54,090 nt of DNA. Origin: an uncultured Collinsella sp. GTDB taxonomy: Bacteria; Actinomycetota; Coriobacteriia; Coriobacteriales; Coriobacteriaceae. Below the pieces are notes generated by a model. The model was not told the origin of the DNA. It saw only the letters and a program-made list of their open reading frames with translations, and made no database searches. The position numbers and the translations under genes are program-made. Of this stretch, positions 42,138 to 51,491 are shown piece after piece; the first letter of the stretch is position 1, and every line of letters starts with the position of its first letter. Location: assembly GCA_938023905.1 (NCBI GenBank), contig CALJCO010000121.1:1-54090 (forward strand). Reading direction: 5' to 3'.

Positions 42138-44624
42138 CTATAGCGAGAAGTACTCGCTCTCGGCAGATAGGTTCGGCCCCAACCATGGATCGCCCGTCAA
42201 GAAAAACTCAGGCCAGCGCTGCATGAACAGCGCTTGCTCGCGCTTCCAGCGGCGCAGCTTTTCCTCGTTGGCCTCTTCCCTGCCACGCGAGGTGAACTCG
42301 TAGTGATACAGCTCGGCATAGGGCGTATAGATGGTGCGGTAGCCCGCCTCCCATACGCGCAGGCAATAGTCTGCGTCGTTAAAGCCAACGGCGAATTCCT
42401 CGTTGTAGCCGCCGACGCGCTCAAATACGTCGCGTCGCACCATCTGGCAGGCACCCGTTACGGCGCTAAAGTTGCCCGGGCGCACAGCGCGGGCAAGATA
42501 GCCCTCGCGCTTTGCCGAGAAGTCCTGGTTGGCATGGGCAAGTGCGCCACGCACGCCAACCACAATGCCCGCGTGCTGCACCAGATGATCGGCAAAGTAG
42601 AGCTTGGCGCCCACCACGCCCGCATCGGGACGCTGCATATAGCCCATCATCTCTTCGATAAAGTAGGGGCTTATGACCTCGGTGTCGTTGTTCAGCAGCA
42701 GAAGGTAATCGCCCTTGGCATGCTCCACGCCAAAATTAATGATCTGAGAGTAATTGAACTCGCCCGGCCAGTACACAACGCGCGCGATGCCCTTGCCTTC
42801 AGATGCTGCAGCCACGCGCTCTGGCAGGGTTTCGTAATACGCAAACGTCTCCGGGGCTTCGCTGTTGTTCTCCACCAAGACAATCTCGTAATTGGCATAC
42901 GTGACTCTCTGGGCGATCGACATTACACAGGCGTCGAGCGTCTCAATGTGATCCTTGGTGGGAATCACAATGCTCACCAGCGGCGCAGGCTCCGGCAGCG
43001 CATAGCGCATGCGGTAGACAAACGGCGTCTCGGTCTCCTCGACCGTCCCGTGAACGCCCAACGAATCAAAGTGGCGCTGCAGCGCAAGGCGCCCGGCCTC
43101 GATGGCATACGGCTTGCTATCGGCAGAACCATCGGCGGTCGATCCCGGATGCACGCGCCAGTGATACAGCACGTGCGCAACATGTTCAAACCGTGCGCCC
43201 GCCGCAAGGCAGCGGAGCGTCAGGTCGTAGTCCTGGGCACCCGCAACATCTTCCGGAGACATGCCAATGCGATCGATAAGTGCCTTCTCCACCATCAGAA
43301 AATGCGTCACGCAGTTATGGCTATAGAGCAGGTCGACGTTGAGCCGCGTCTTAAAGACCGGCTGGCCCCACTCCCCCGTTTTCTGGAACATGTCCTCGTC
43401 GCAGAACAGGACCTGGGGACGCTCGCCCTCGGCAACCTTGTTCAGCGCGGCAACATAGTGGAATAACGCGTCCGGTTCCAGAATGTCATCGTGGTCCAAG
43501 AAGGCGATGTAGTCGCCCGTCGCTTGCTCAATACCAGCGTTGGTGTTGAGCACAATGCCGCCGTTGCCGGGAAGCTCGATGCGACGAACGCGCTCGTCGT
43601 GAGCGCCTGCCGCAAGGGCGGCCACCGCGTCCCATTCGGGCGAGGCGTCCATAAGGAGCAATTCCCAGTTGTCATAGCTCTGGGCTAGCACCGAGTCCAG
43701 CAGCTCGCGCAGGTAGACCCGATCAGTCTTGTAGCACGGCACCACAATGCTCACAAGCGGCCTATAGGCAAAGGCCGCCGAAGCGACACGCTGGCACACC
43801 AAATCGGCCGGCTTTGCGCGATGTTGCTCAAACCAACGCCGATAAGCTGCGTCGTCTGCACGCGCGTCCTTCATGCGGTTCCAGCTATCGTCGACCATGC
43901 CGTTGTACAGGCGACCATCCATAGCGCAAAACCCGTTCTGGATCCGCTCTGTGGGATCGCTCACAATCGCGACAAAATCTCGTATATCCTGAGGCATCTC
44001 TACGCTCAGATACGTTTTATTGACACGGCATCCGTTCTGCTGCGGCACATTGACCTGCGATTCGAACACATGCACGGTGACATCGATGGCATTCATATGC
44101 GTATCGAAGATCTGGAGCTCAGGTGCGCACTGGGGGTCTCCCGCCCAGGTAACCTCATAGCGCCACACCGCGCCGGCGTCTGCCGGCAAATAGCGAATGG
44201 CATCGATCTCGTAGCGGCCGCAGTGTTCGCCACGCTGCGCATCGCGGATAAGCGCACACAGCGCAGGCTTAGCTTTGTAGTTAATCTTGGATTCCAGCTT
44301 GGCCACGCGGCTATCGAGGCGAATGGAGCCCAACCTTTGGTCACCGGATGCAAATGTGACGTCAATCGTAGAGCCGTCCAAAAAGGGAAGCACCAAGACG
44401 GCGAGCTCGCGCTCGTAATCGGAAACGGAAGGGCAAAGCGCCAGTACACGGCCATGATCGACCGGGAACGCCAGCGACGGCACAGAAGAACCGCTCGTCG
44501 TCGCATGGGCAAACGCTTGAGAACCCTCCCGCTCAATAAGCGCGGCGACATCCTGACCGGCAAAACGAAGCAGCACAAACAGACGGCCCTGACTGCGGCA
44601 AAGTGCCAAACGCTTGATACTCAT
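42138..44624 (-). CDS. Two-domain GT2 glycosyltransferase (chain builder)
   Basis: 828 residues. About 1-270 is a beta-rich N-terminal region. GT2 domain one, about 290-520: VSIVVPCYKTDRVYLRELLDS, LPGNGGIVLNTNAGIEQATGDYI, FLDHDDILEPDAL and HVAHVLYHWRVHPGSTA. GT2 domain two, about 550-800: VSIVIPTKDHIETLDACV, EIVLVENNSEA, FGVEHAKGDYLLLLNNDTEV and GACQMVRRDVFERVGG with FNDADYCLR. This is the layout of rhamnan/galactan polymerising enzymes and the GC-rich counterpart of the gene at 22424. It starts directly after the stop of the previous gene (TAG ATG). Its last 62 codons are duplicated at 40555-40743. Confidence 0.9.
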   Translation of the reverse strand: MSIKRLALCRSQGRLFVLLRFAGQDVAALIEREGSQAFAHATTSGSSVPSLAFPVDHGRVLALCPSVSDYERELAVLVLPFLDGSTIDVTFASGDQRLGSIRLDSRVAKLESKINYKAKPALCALIRDAQRGEHCGRYEIDAIRYLPADAGAVWRYEVTWAGDPQCAPELQIFDTHMNAIDVTVHVFESQVNVPQQNGCRVNKTYLSVEMPQDIRDFVAIVSDPTERIQNGFCAMDGRLYNGMVDDSWNRMKDARADDAAYRRWFEQHRAKPADLVCQRVASAAFAYRPLVSIVVPCYKTDRVYLRELLDSVLAQSYDNWELLLMDASPEWDAVAALAAGAHDERVRRIELPGNGGIVLNTNAGIEQATGDYIAFLDHDDILEPDALFHYVAALNKVAEGERPQVLFCDEDMFQKTGEWGQPVFKTRLNVDLLYSHNCVTHFLMVEKALIDRIGMSPEDVAGAQDYDLTLRCLAAGARFEHVAHVLYHWRVHPGSTADGSADSKPYAIEAGRLALQRHFDSLGVHGTVEETETPFVYRMRYALPEPAPLVSIVIPTKDHIETLDACVMSIAQRVTYANYEIVLVENNSEAPETFAYYETLPERVAAASEGKGIARVVYWPGEFNYSQIINFGVEHAKGDYLLLLNNDTEVISPYFIEEMMGYMQRPDAGVVGAKLYFADHLVQHAGIVVGVRGALAHANQDFSAKREGYLARAVRPGNFSAVTGACQMVRRDVFERVGGYNEEFAVGFNDADYCLRVWEAGYRTIYTPYAELYHYEFTSRGREEANEEKLRRWKREQALFMQRWPEFFLTGDPWLGPNLSAESEYFSL

Positions 44625-45692
44625 CTACACTTCTCGCTTTCCCAGGGCGTTCGCTGCCATGCGCTTGCAGGCACCCAGACGCCCAAACCTCAAGACGTCG
44701 TAATCGAACATGAGCTTTTTGCACTCACGGGCATTGGGGGCCTTGCTGGTAAGCGCCGCACGCACCATAGCAGAAACAGAAGGAGCGCATTGTGCGAGCA
44801 CAGCATCGCTGCCCACGGCAGAACCGGCAAGAGCCGCGGCGACGGCAGCAAACACCTTGCCGCAGTCCGAGCCCAGCAACCTGAGCGCGTCGTACAGCAC
44901 CAGATCGCACAGGAAATATGCCAGGTCATCGGCATGCCGGACATCGAGACCGTCGCGCTGCCAGTCAGCCAGCACCGCGGAGTAAATCTTCACGTGCTCC
45001 AGCAGACGTGTCTCGTCGTCGTAGCGCATGGTGTCCATGAGCGAACCCTTGCGCGCCACGCGGTAGTCATACAGCTTGTTCGAGATAAGCGCGGTCTTGC
45101 GCGAGCGACCGTACACGGCAAAATCGAAGACCTGATCCTCGCCATATTTAACGGTTTCGTCAAACACGATCCCGTTGCCCAGCAAAAACTCGCGCTTGCA
45201 GGCGGTACGCCATGCAAAGGGGCGAGACGCTTCCTTAAACAGCAGGTCGGAGCTATAGCCCACAAACGACACATCACGCGGGCTCAGCACATAGTTAAGC
45301 CACGGATACCCCGCCTCCAGCGGATACGGATTCGCGCCAAAGGTCAAAACGTCGCAGCCCTCGCGCTCAAAGGCATCGACGATCACGCGGCATGCATCGG
45401 GCGTAAAGCGATCGTCGGAATCTAAGAACGCGATGATAGGAGCCGTGGACGCGGCGATACCTGCATTGCGCGCGCTCGACAGGCCACCGTTGGGCTTATC
45501 GACAAGCTTAAAGCGCGCGTCCTTTTCGCAATAGGCAGCCGCAATATCGCGCGAACCGTCCGGCGAGCCGTCGTTGACCAGCACGCCTTCCCAATCGGGC
45601 ATGTCCTGCGCAAGCAGGGAGTCCAGGCACCAGGCCAGGCACTCCTCCACGTTATAGATGGGAACGACAACGGAAATCTTGGGGGTAGCCAT
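44625..45692 (-). CDS. GT2 glycosyltransferase
   Basis: 355 residues: ISVVVPIYNVEECLAWCLDSL, VLVNDGSPDGSRDIAAAY, KPNGGLSSARNAGIAAS and FLDSDDRFTPDA with the metal-site DSDD; a helical C-terminal region includes KYGEDQVFDFAVY, as in capsule/EPS enzymes that place Glu-Asp near the acceptor. The ATG at 45692 follows AGGAGCACTTGACT; the upstream TTG at 45698 is too close to that site. It is immediately followed by the two-domain GT2 gene. Confidence 0.88.
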   Translation of the reverse strand: MATPKISVVVPIYNVEECLAWCLDSLLAQDMPDWEGVLVNDGSPDGSRDIAAAYCEKDARFKLVDKPNGGLSSARNAGIAASTAPIIAFLDSDDRFTPDACRVIVDAFEREGCDVLTFGANPYPLEAGYPWLNYVLSPRDVSFVGYSSDLLFKEASRPFAWRTACKREFLLGNGIVFDETVKYGEDQVFDFAVYGRSRKTALISNKLYDYRVARKGSLMDTMRYDDETRLLEHVKIYSAVLADWQRDGLDVRHADDLAYFLCDLVLYDALRLLGSDCGKVFAAVAAALAGSAVGSDAVLAQCAPSVSAMVRAALTSKAPNARECKKLMFDYDVLRFGRLGACKRMAANALGKREV

Positions 45693-45704
45693 AGTCAAGT
45701 GCTC

Positions 45705-46823
45705 CTACTGTGCGACCGGAACGTCATCGGGGTGCGGATTATCACCGTAGGTGCGCTGATACGTCAGCACGCGCCAGACCAGCGGCAGCCCGCCAATCTT
45801 AAAGTAGTGCTTAAACGTATTGATCTTGCCCGGCTTTTTAAAGCCAAAGCGCGAATCAATATAGGCGCGGGGCGACTTGACCATCAGGCGCAAGTCGGTC
45901 TCGCCACGCGGATCGAACAGCGACAGGTCAAAGCGACCGGCATCCCAGTCGGCCTTGAGCTCGGGAGAGGCCTTCTCCCAAAACTGCTCGCGCAGTTCAT
46001 CGACCAGGCGCTCATCATTCCAACGGTACGTATCGACCTTCATGCGCATTAAAATGCCCTGAAGCTGAGCCTTAAGCTCGGGGCGTTCATCCAAAAAGCG
46101 CTGCATCTCGGCATATTCGTCGCACACGCAAAACACCTTGTTGGGCGAATTAACAGAGCTCTTCTCGTTATCCTGGCGATAGCACAAAATGGGGTCCGCG
46201 ATAAACGCGGCACGCTCGGCGCATGCCCAGACCTTAAAGTTAAAACCCGCATCCTGATACGAAGCACCCGGCGTGGGAAGGAACCGAATCTGATTGTCGT
46301 TGAGGAACTCGCGCCGATAGATAGCCGACCAAATGGAAGGTTTGCGGTAGAAGATGCCCGGACGATCGACGGGGCGATACGCGGCGCCCGTCATATGCTC
46401 GTCGATGATCCCAAACAGCTCACGGCGCTCGCTGGGCGTGGACCAATACAGGTAAAAGTCGCCCTTTACCACATCGGCATGCTCGGCATCGGCCTTGGCG
46501 ACCAGCTTTTGGAGCGAATCCTCAAACATAAAGTCGTCGGACTCAAGGATGCCCACGTACTCGCCGCGCGCCATCTCCAGGCCGCGGTTCATCGAGTCGC
46601 CGTAGCCGCTGTTGGCCTTGTCGATCATCTTTACACGGGGGTCGCGCTCCATGTACTCGCGGATGATATCTGGCGAGCTATCGGTGGAGCCGTCGTTGAT
46701 GCAGATGATCTCGATGTCCTTGAGCGTCTGCGCCACGGCGGAATCGAGGCACTCGCGCAGGTAGCGCTCAACATTGCAGATGGGAACAAGCAGCGAAACT
46801 TTAGGGGTATCAGAGTTCTGCAA
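45705..46823 (-). CDS. GT2 glycosyltransferase, paralogue A
   Basis: 372 residues: VSLLVPICNVERYLRECLDSA, IEIICINDGSTDSSPDIIREY, ANSGYGDSMNRGLEMARGEYV and ILESDDFMFEDS with the DXD-type site; then KPSIWSAIYRREFLNDN and FLPTPGASYQDAGFNFKVW, an acceptor-side signature. It is strongly similar throughout its first 250 residues to the product at 47945-49048, so the two arose by duplication. The start is TTG 46823, five bases after AGGAGG. The next gene starts 12 bases downstream. Confidence 0.88.
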   Translation of the reverse strand: MQNSDTPKVSLLVPICNVERYLRECLDSAVAQTLKDIEIICINDGSTDSSPDIIREYMERDPRVKMIDKANSGYGDSMNRGLEMARGEYVGILESDDFMFEDSLQKLVAKADAEHADVVKGDFYLYWSTPSERRELFGIIDEHMTGAAYRPVDRPGIFYRKPSIWSAIYRREFLNDNQIRFLPTPGASYQDAGFNFKVWACAERAAFIADPILCYRQDNEKSSVNSPNKVFCVCDEYAEMQRFLDERPELKAQLQGILMRMKVDTYRWNDERLVDELREQFWEKASPELKADWDAGRFDLSLFDPRGETDLRLMVKSPRAYIDSRFGFKKPGKINTFKHYFKIGGLPLVWRVLTYQRTYGDNPHPDDVPVAQ

Positions 46824-46897
46824 GAGAACCTCCTGTTGAATAGCGTGTAACAGGGTTATTTTAGCAGCCGAGTTGCGGCGGGCGGCAGCGCTTGGAA

Positions 46898-47938
46898 TTA
46901 GAGAAAGCGCTCCAGGCAGGCTTTGAGACCGCGAGTCGAAAGATAAAACAGCGTGGCGTCTGCCATCGAAACGCCCGTGGTCGCCGCAACGAGCTTGTGG
47001 GCAACACGGCGAACGGCGCCCTTAGCAGGCATATCCGCCCACTCCGTTCCCAAAAACGTCGTGAGATCCATGTTGACGCGAGCCGCCACGCGATGGAAGT
47101 CATCGGCATCCAAGCGCGCCAGGTCGAACACAATGAGGTCCAAAAACCAAGTTATCAGCTCACCGGGACACAGGTCCAAAAGACCGTAGGCCGACCAGTC
47201 CTCCAAGACCTCCTCGAGCATCCTCATGTGGGCGTCAAGCTTTTTGGCGCGAGCCTCGGCACTGTTGAACTCGTGCGTCGCCGATTCGCTCTCCATCACG
47301 TAGTGGTAGAACTTGTCCGGCATGACAACGGTCTTGCGGGCAAGCGCATAAGCCGCAAATTGGAAGACGACGTCCTCGCCCAAAGCCAAACCGGGGGCGA
47401 AGCGAATGCCTTCGCGATTAAGCAGCTCGCGCGAAAAAGCCGCACGGCAGGCATAGGGCTGCGCATTCGAATGGAACAGCAGTTGGGAATCACGGGCGCC
47501 GAAGGTACCAGCTTTGGGGCTCATGAGTTGATGGACGCGTTTGGGGGCAGCATCGGCAGGTTCACAGACGCCGCCAAAAACGGCGGCCTCGGCATCTGCA
47601 GACTCCATGGCATGCAGCACACGCTCGACCGTCTGGACATCGATGTAATCGTCGGCGTCCACAAAAAAGACGGTCTCGCCCTCGGCGGCATCGATACCGG
47701 CATTTCGAGCACACGAGACGCCCGCGTTTTCCTGGTCAATCACCAGTACGCGATCGTCGGCCTGCGCGATCTGGCGCAACACGTTCAACGAATCATCAGT
47801 CGAACCGTCGTTGACGCAGACAACCTGAATCGAGCGCTCGGACTGAGCCAGCAGCGAATCGAGGCATCGCTGAATGGAGCGCGCAGAGTTGTAAACGGGG
47901 ACGACAATGGTAGCTTTAGGACCCGAGGCCTCTCCCAT
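46898..47938 (-). CDS. GT2 glycosyltransferase
   Basis: 346 residues: ATIVVPVYNSARSIQRCLDSL, VVCVNDGSTDDSLNVL, ENAGVSCARNAGIDAAEGETV and FFVDADDYIDV. The C-terminal half has LALGEDVVFQFAAY, the conserved Gly-Glu-Asp near the acceptor site. It is located between the two paralogous GT2 genes and is itself closer to the gene at 44625. Start ATG 47938 is six bases after the stop of paralogue B. Confidence 0.87.
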   Translation of the reverse strand: MGEASGPKATIVVPVYNSARSIQRCLDSLLAQSERSIQVVCVNDGSTDDSLNVLRQIAQADDRVLVIDQENAGVSCARNAGIDAAEGETVFFVDADDYIDVQTVERVLHAMESADAEAAVFGGVCEPADAAPKRVHQLMSPKAGTFGARDSQLLFHSNAQPYACRAAFSRELLNREGIRFAPGLALGEDVVFQFAAYALARKTVVMPDKFYHYVMESESATHEFNSAEARAKKLDAHMRMLEEVLEDWSAYGLLDLCPGELITWFLDLIVFDLARLDADDFHRVAARVNMDLTTFLGTEWADMPAKGAVRRVAHKLVAATTGVSMADATLFYLSTRGLKACLERFL

Positions 47939-47944
47939 GCCGAC

Positions 47945-49048
47945 CTACCCCCTCAGCGATTCGATGAGGAAGGCGGCGACCACGCCTGGGCCTCCAACCG
48001 AGGCGTAATACTTAGCACGCCCCAAGGCACCATCCGTCGCAAAGCTCGGATGCTCGTCAACCCAGCCCTCAGGATCTTTGAGGATGGCAGCGAGATTCGC
48101 GCGCTTCCACGGCTTGAGATCGTCAAGCGAAAACTCCCCCGCGTCCAAGGCCGCCTGAAATTCCTTGGCCATCTGCACCAGGAACTCCTTATAGAACTTA
48201 GGCGCCAAGCGCACATAGTTCCACATATACGAATCGTACTTAATGAGCTGATTGAACTTGAGCATGCGCGCGACGTCATCACCTGCGTGGTCGCGGGCAT
48301 AATCCTCTCGAATCCAACGCTCAATCTCGGCATACTCGGTATTGACGCAAAAGACCTTAGCCGAAGAATTGACCGAGGAATTCTCGTTGTCCTGGCGATA
48401 CGACAACACGGCATCATGCAGGTAAACAGCCTTATCGGCGCACGCGATCACCTTAAAGGCGAATGACGTGTCCTGAAAGGATGCCCCCGGAGTCGGCAGG
48501 AACTTGATACCGTTGCGCTCAAGAAAATCACGACGGTACACGGCCGACCAAATCGACGGTTTTTGCTTAAAGAACTGCGTCGTATTGCTGGGATGCACCG
48601 GTTTGCCACAATCCCTTGCCTTAAACATCTCGTGCAGCGAACGGCGCTCCTCGGGCTTAGACCAGTAGAAATCAAAGTTCGCCTTCGCAAAGTCGGCATT
48701 ATTGCTATCGGCGGCCGTGACAAGCTTTTCGAGTGCGTCGGGCGCCATAAAGTCATCGGACTCCAAGATGCCAACGTACTTGCCACGCGCCATCTCCAGA
48801 CCGTGGTTCATCGAGTCGCCGTAGCCGCTGTTGGCCTTGTCGATCATCTTGACGCGCCCATCGCGCTCCATATACTCGCGGATAATCGCCGGCGAGTTGT
48901 CGGTCGACCCGTCGTTAATGCAGATGATCTCAATATCCTTGAGCGTCTGCGCCAAGGCGGAATCGAGACACTCGCGCAGGTAGCGCTGAACATTGTAAAT
49001 GGGAATAAGCAGCGACAGAACAGAGCTGCCAGAGGCGTTAGTAGACAA
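47945..49048 (-). CDS. GT2 glycosyltransferase, paralogue B
   Basis: 367 residues. Same motifs as paralogue A: LSLLIPIYNVQRYLRECLDSA, IICINDGSTDNSPAIIREY, ANSGYGDSMNHGLEMARGKYV, ILESDDFMAPDA, KPSIWSAVYRRDFLERN and FLPTPGASFQDTSFAFKV. The C-termini differ (this one ends YASVGGPGVVAAFLIESLRG), suggesting different acceptors or partners. The start is TTG 49048, five bases after AAGGAG. It is the first gene of the minus-strand run of five glycosyltransferases down to 42138 and is divergent from the acyltransferase at 49150. Confidence 0.88.
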   Translation of the reverse strand: MSTNASGSSVLSLLIPIYNVQRYLRECLDSALAQTLKDIEIICINDGSTDNSPAIIREYMERDGRVKMIDKANSGYGDSMNHGLEMARGKYVGILESDDFMAPDALEKLVTAADSNNADFAKANFDFYWSKPEERRSLHEMFKARDCGKPVHPSNTTQFFKQKPSIWSAVYRRDFLERNGIKFLPTPGASFQDTSFAFKVIACADKAVYLHDAVLSYRQDNENSSVNSSAKVFCVNTEYAEIERWIREDYARDHAGDDVARMLKFNQLIKYDSYMWNYVRLAPKFYKEFLVQMAKEFQAALDAGEFSLDDLKPWKRANLAAILKDPEGWVDEHPSFATDGALGRAKYYASVGGPGVVAAFLIESLRG

Positions 49049-49149
49049 ATGTGCTCCTTAGGAAATACCTGTCGTTTCATGGTATCAAAGGGTCAGCGCG
49101 CCAGCGGGCGTTTATATAATCTATGGAGCCCAACCTACGAAAGGACGCC

Positions 49150-50280
49150 ATGCAGCCCAAAGCCGCACGCAATATATCCATCGAAGCGCTGCGCTTAATC
49201 GCGGTCGCCGGTATCGCGGTGTTCCACACCTTTCAGTGGACCTTCCAAGCCACCTGCGTCGGCTTGCCGGAATACGCGCCGCTTGCCACCTTCCCCTATT
49301 CCGGCGTGCTCGGTTTTATTAACTTGCTGGGCTGCTGGGCCAACGAGGTCTTCTTTATGATCTCGGGCTATTTTCTCATCGCTTCGGCCGCGCGTGCTTG
49401 GGACGGTGGGGCAACGTGGAAGTCGCAAATGCAACGGACGGCGCGGCGCCAAGGCAAGGTCATTATGCCCACTGCGTTTTATTGCCTCGTGGCACTTGCG
49501 TGGTCCACGGTCGTCTCCCCCATTCCCGATGTTGCCCTCAGCACGCACTACTGGTACACGCTAGGCCTTGAGTTTATCTGGGTCTATGCCGCCACGGTCT
49601 TCATGGCGCCATGGTTTGGGCTGGCTAAGAGTCGACTCCCCCAAAAGAGCTACACGACGACGGTCATCGTCGTTGGCATCCTCGCATTTATTGTTAGCGG
49701 GTATTTAGCCGCTATGAGTGCGACAAGCTCCGGCGAGTTTTCTTGGCTCCAGAAGCTCATGAGCGCTGCCACGTACGTAATCGCGTTTTTGATCGGCGGG
49801 CTGCTCCGCGACGTTACCGAAACCATGGATTCGGACAAGGCGGGGGCCTTAGGAACGCGGTCGCTCGCAGCGGTTTTGGTGCTCGCCACCATTCTGGAAG
49901 GAGCACTCTCCTTCACCGGCAACCTCACGGCCATGACAACCCTCTCCTACAAATCGACCTCGTTGATCTCGTTTGCCCTCGCTGCCGCCTCCCTGCTCTT
50001 TGCGGCAACCCGACGCAGTGCCTCAGGCAATCCGCGGACTGCAGGTGTCATCGTCACCTTATCGACCGCCACGCTCGGTTTCTATGTGATGCAGTCGCTC
50101 ACCAGTAGCCTGTGGCGTCCCGTCTTCAATACGTTGCTCGCAAACATACTGGTCAGCCAAAACAGCCCGGCAGCTATATGTATCATCACGGGTACCGTCA
50201 TTAGCATCGTCTTTGCTCTGTCGCTCCTCATCATCGATGCAGCTAGAAGCCTTATCGCTCGCAAGCTCAAGCGGCAATAG
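49150..50280 (+). CDS. Membrane acyltransferase, family 3
   Basis: 376 residues, about ten membrane helices. The N-terminus NISIEALRLIAVAGIAVFH carries the R...H catalytic-type helix 1, and NEVFFMISGYFLIASAAR the second signature, as in OafA-like O-acetyltransferases of capsules. Start 49150 (MQPKAARN) follows AAAGGACGCC; an upstream ATG at 49123 lacks a site. It is the third such acyltransferase in the window, each probably specific for a different sugar. Confidence 0.82.
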   Translation: MQPKAARNISIEALRLIAVAGIAVFHTFQWTFQATCVGLPEYAPLATFPYSGVLGFINLLGCWANEVFFMISGYFLIASAARAWDGGATWKSQMQRTARRQGKVIMPTAFYCLVALAWSTVVSPIPDVALSTHYWYTLGLEFIWVYAATVFMAPWFGLAKSRLPQKSYTTTVIVVGILAFIVSGYLAAMSATSSGEFSWLQKLMSAATYVIAFLIGGLLRDVTETMDSDKAGALGTRSLAAVLVLATILEGALSFTGNLTAMTTLSYKSTSLISFALAAASLLFAATRRSASGNPRTAGVIVTLSTATLGFYVMQSLTSSLWRPVFNTLLANILVSQNSPAAICIITGTVISIVFALSLLIIDAARSLIARKLKRQ

Positions 50281-50450
50281 ACACGCTGCCGTCAAACGCT
50301 AAAGCCGCTGCAGCCGTGGCAGGTTCCTGCGTTTTATTCAAAGCTTGCCGACAAGGTGCGCCGAGCCTTTACAATAGGACAGTCCCAAGGACGTATTCGA
50401 TAGCTTCCGTGCAGCGCATGCCCGCCGCGCGTGAAAGGATATATTGCCCC

Positions 50451-51473
50451 ATGCCTTCAACCCTTCCCGCACCCATCGATAAGCTCGCCCTCGTCGTCGT
50501 TACGTACAAGCGCCAGGAACTCCTGGCCAACTTGTTCGACTCCATGACCGAGCTCACGGCAACACCCTGGCGCATCGTGATTGTCGATAACGAAAATTCG
50601 CGCGAGACCGAGGCCATGTGCACCGCATTCAACGAGCGCCTGGCCAGCCTGTGGGGCATCGACACCGAGCAGCCCGACGCGCAGGGCGGCACCGACCGTG
50701 TCATCTACGCCCCGCAGCTCGAAAACGGCGGCGGTGCGGGCGGCTTCTCCGCCGGCACCAAATGCGCCTACGACCTGGGCGCCCAGTGGTTCTGGGTGAT
50801 GGACGACGACGTGCTCGTCATCCCCGAAGGCATCGAGCGTCTTGCCAAGTGGACCGACCGCTACGATGTTATCCAGGGTTCGCGCCTGGACTTTGACGGC
50901 GGCGCCTTCTTTTGGCAGTACCAACTCATCCTTTCGCTCGGCATCCCTAACCCCATCGCCAAGTGGGATCTGGGTCCCGAGGGCTACCGCACCATGAACC
51001 AACTGTGCTTTGAGGGCGGCATGTTCTCGCGCCGCGTGGTCGACAAGATTGGCCTGCCCGACGCGCGCTTCTTTATCTACGGCGACGATGCCTGCTACGG
51101 CTACGTGGCCAGTCAACACTTCCCCGCCGCCGTGGTCGCCGACGTGGTGCTCAAGCGCGCCCGCGCCGTCTCTAACTGGGATATCGCCGGCAAGCGCCAG
51201 CTCAACTCCACGAGCGACACCAACCGCTACTACATCATGCGCAACCGCGGTTATCTGGCACGCTACATGCAGATCTACGGCGACTACCACCCTGTGCTGT
51301 TCCGTCTGGGCAATGCCGCGACCTTCTGCAAGGAATTCATTCGTCTGGCAGCAGTCGACAAATGCTTTAAGACCGGTATTCCGGCGCTGCGCCGTGGCAT
51401 GAAGGACGCCCGCAAGATCGTTAAGGATCCCAACTGGAAGCCCATGCCTCCCATGAAGGGCGCCGAGCAGTAA
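50451..51473 (+). CDS. GT2 glycosyltransferase, GlfT2/rhamnosyl-type
   Basis: 340 residues: LALVVVTYKRQELLANLFDSM, IVIVDNENSRETEAM, LENGGGAGGFSAGTKCAYDLG and FWVMDDDVLVIPEGI with a DDD metal site. Then comes FEGGMFSRRVVDKIGLPDARFFIYGDDA split by the acceptor-side Gly and Asp-Asp residues. This N-G-G-G-x-G-G-F and FIYGDD pattern is found in galactofuranosyl- and rhamnosyltransferases. It starts at 50451 (MPSTLPAPIDK) behind GAAAGGATATATTG, a somewhat long spacing; an extension to 50316 is less likely. No membrane helix. Confidence 0.85.
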   Translation: MPSTLPAPIDKLALVVVTYKRQELLANLFDSMTELTATPWRIVIVDNENSRETEAMCTAFNERLASLWGIDTEQPDAQGGTDRVIYAPQLENGGGAGGFSAGTKCAYDLGAQWFWVMDDDVLVIPEGIERLAKWTDRYDVIQGSRLDFDGGAFFWQYQLILSLGIPNPIAKWDLGPEGYRTMNQLCFEGGMFSRRVVDKIGLPDARFFIYGDDACYGYVASQHFPAAVVADVVLKRARAVSNWDIAGKRQLNSTSDTNRYYIMRNRGYLARYMQIYGDYHPVLFRLGNAATFCKEFIRLAAVDKCFKTGIPALRRGMKDARKIVKDPNWKPMPPMKGAEQ

Positions 51474-51491
51474 AAGGGCTTTCGCCCGCCG

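Noticed and set aside
42234..45425. Long plus-strand frames (410 and 534 codons) antisense to glycosyltransferases
   Set aside because: Composition is typical of antisense shadows in GC-rich DNA, and both lie inside well-recognised GT2 genes.
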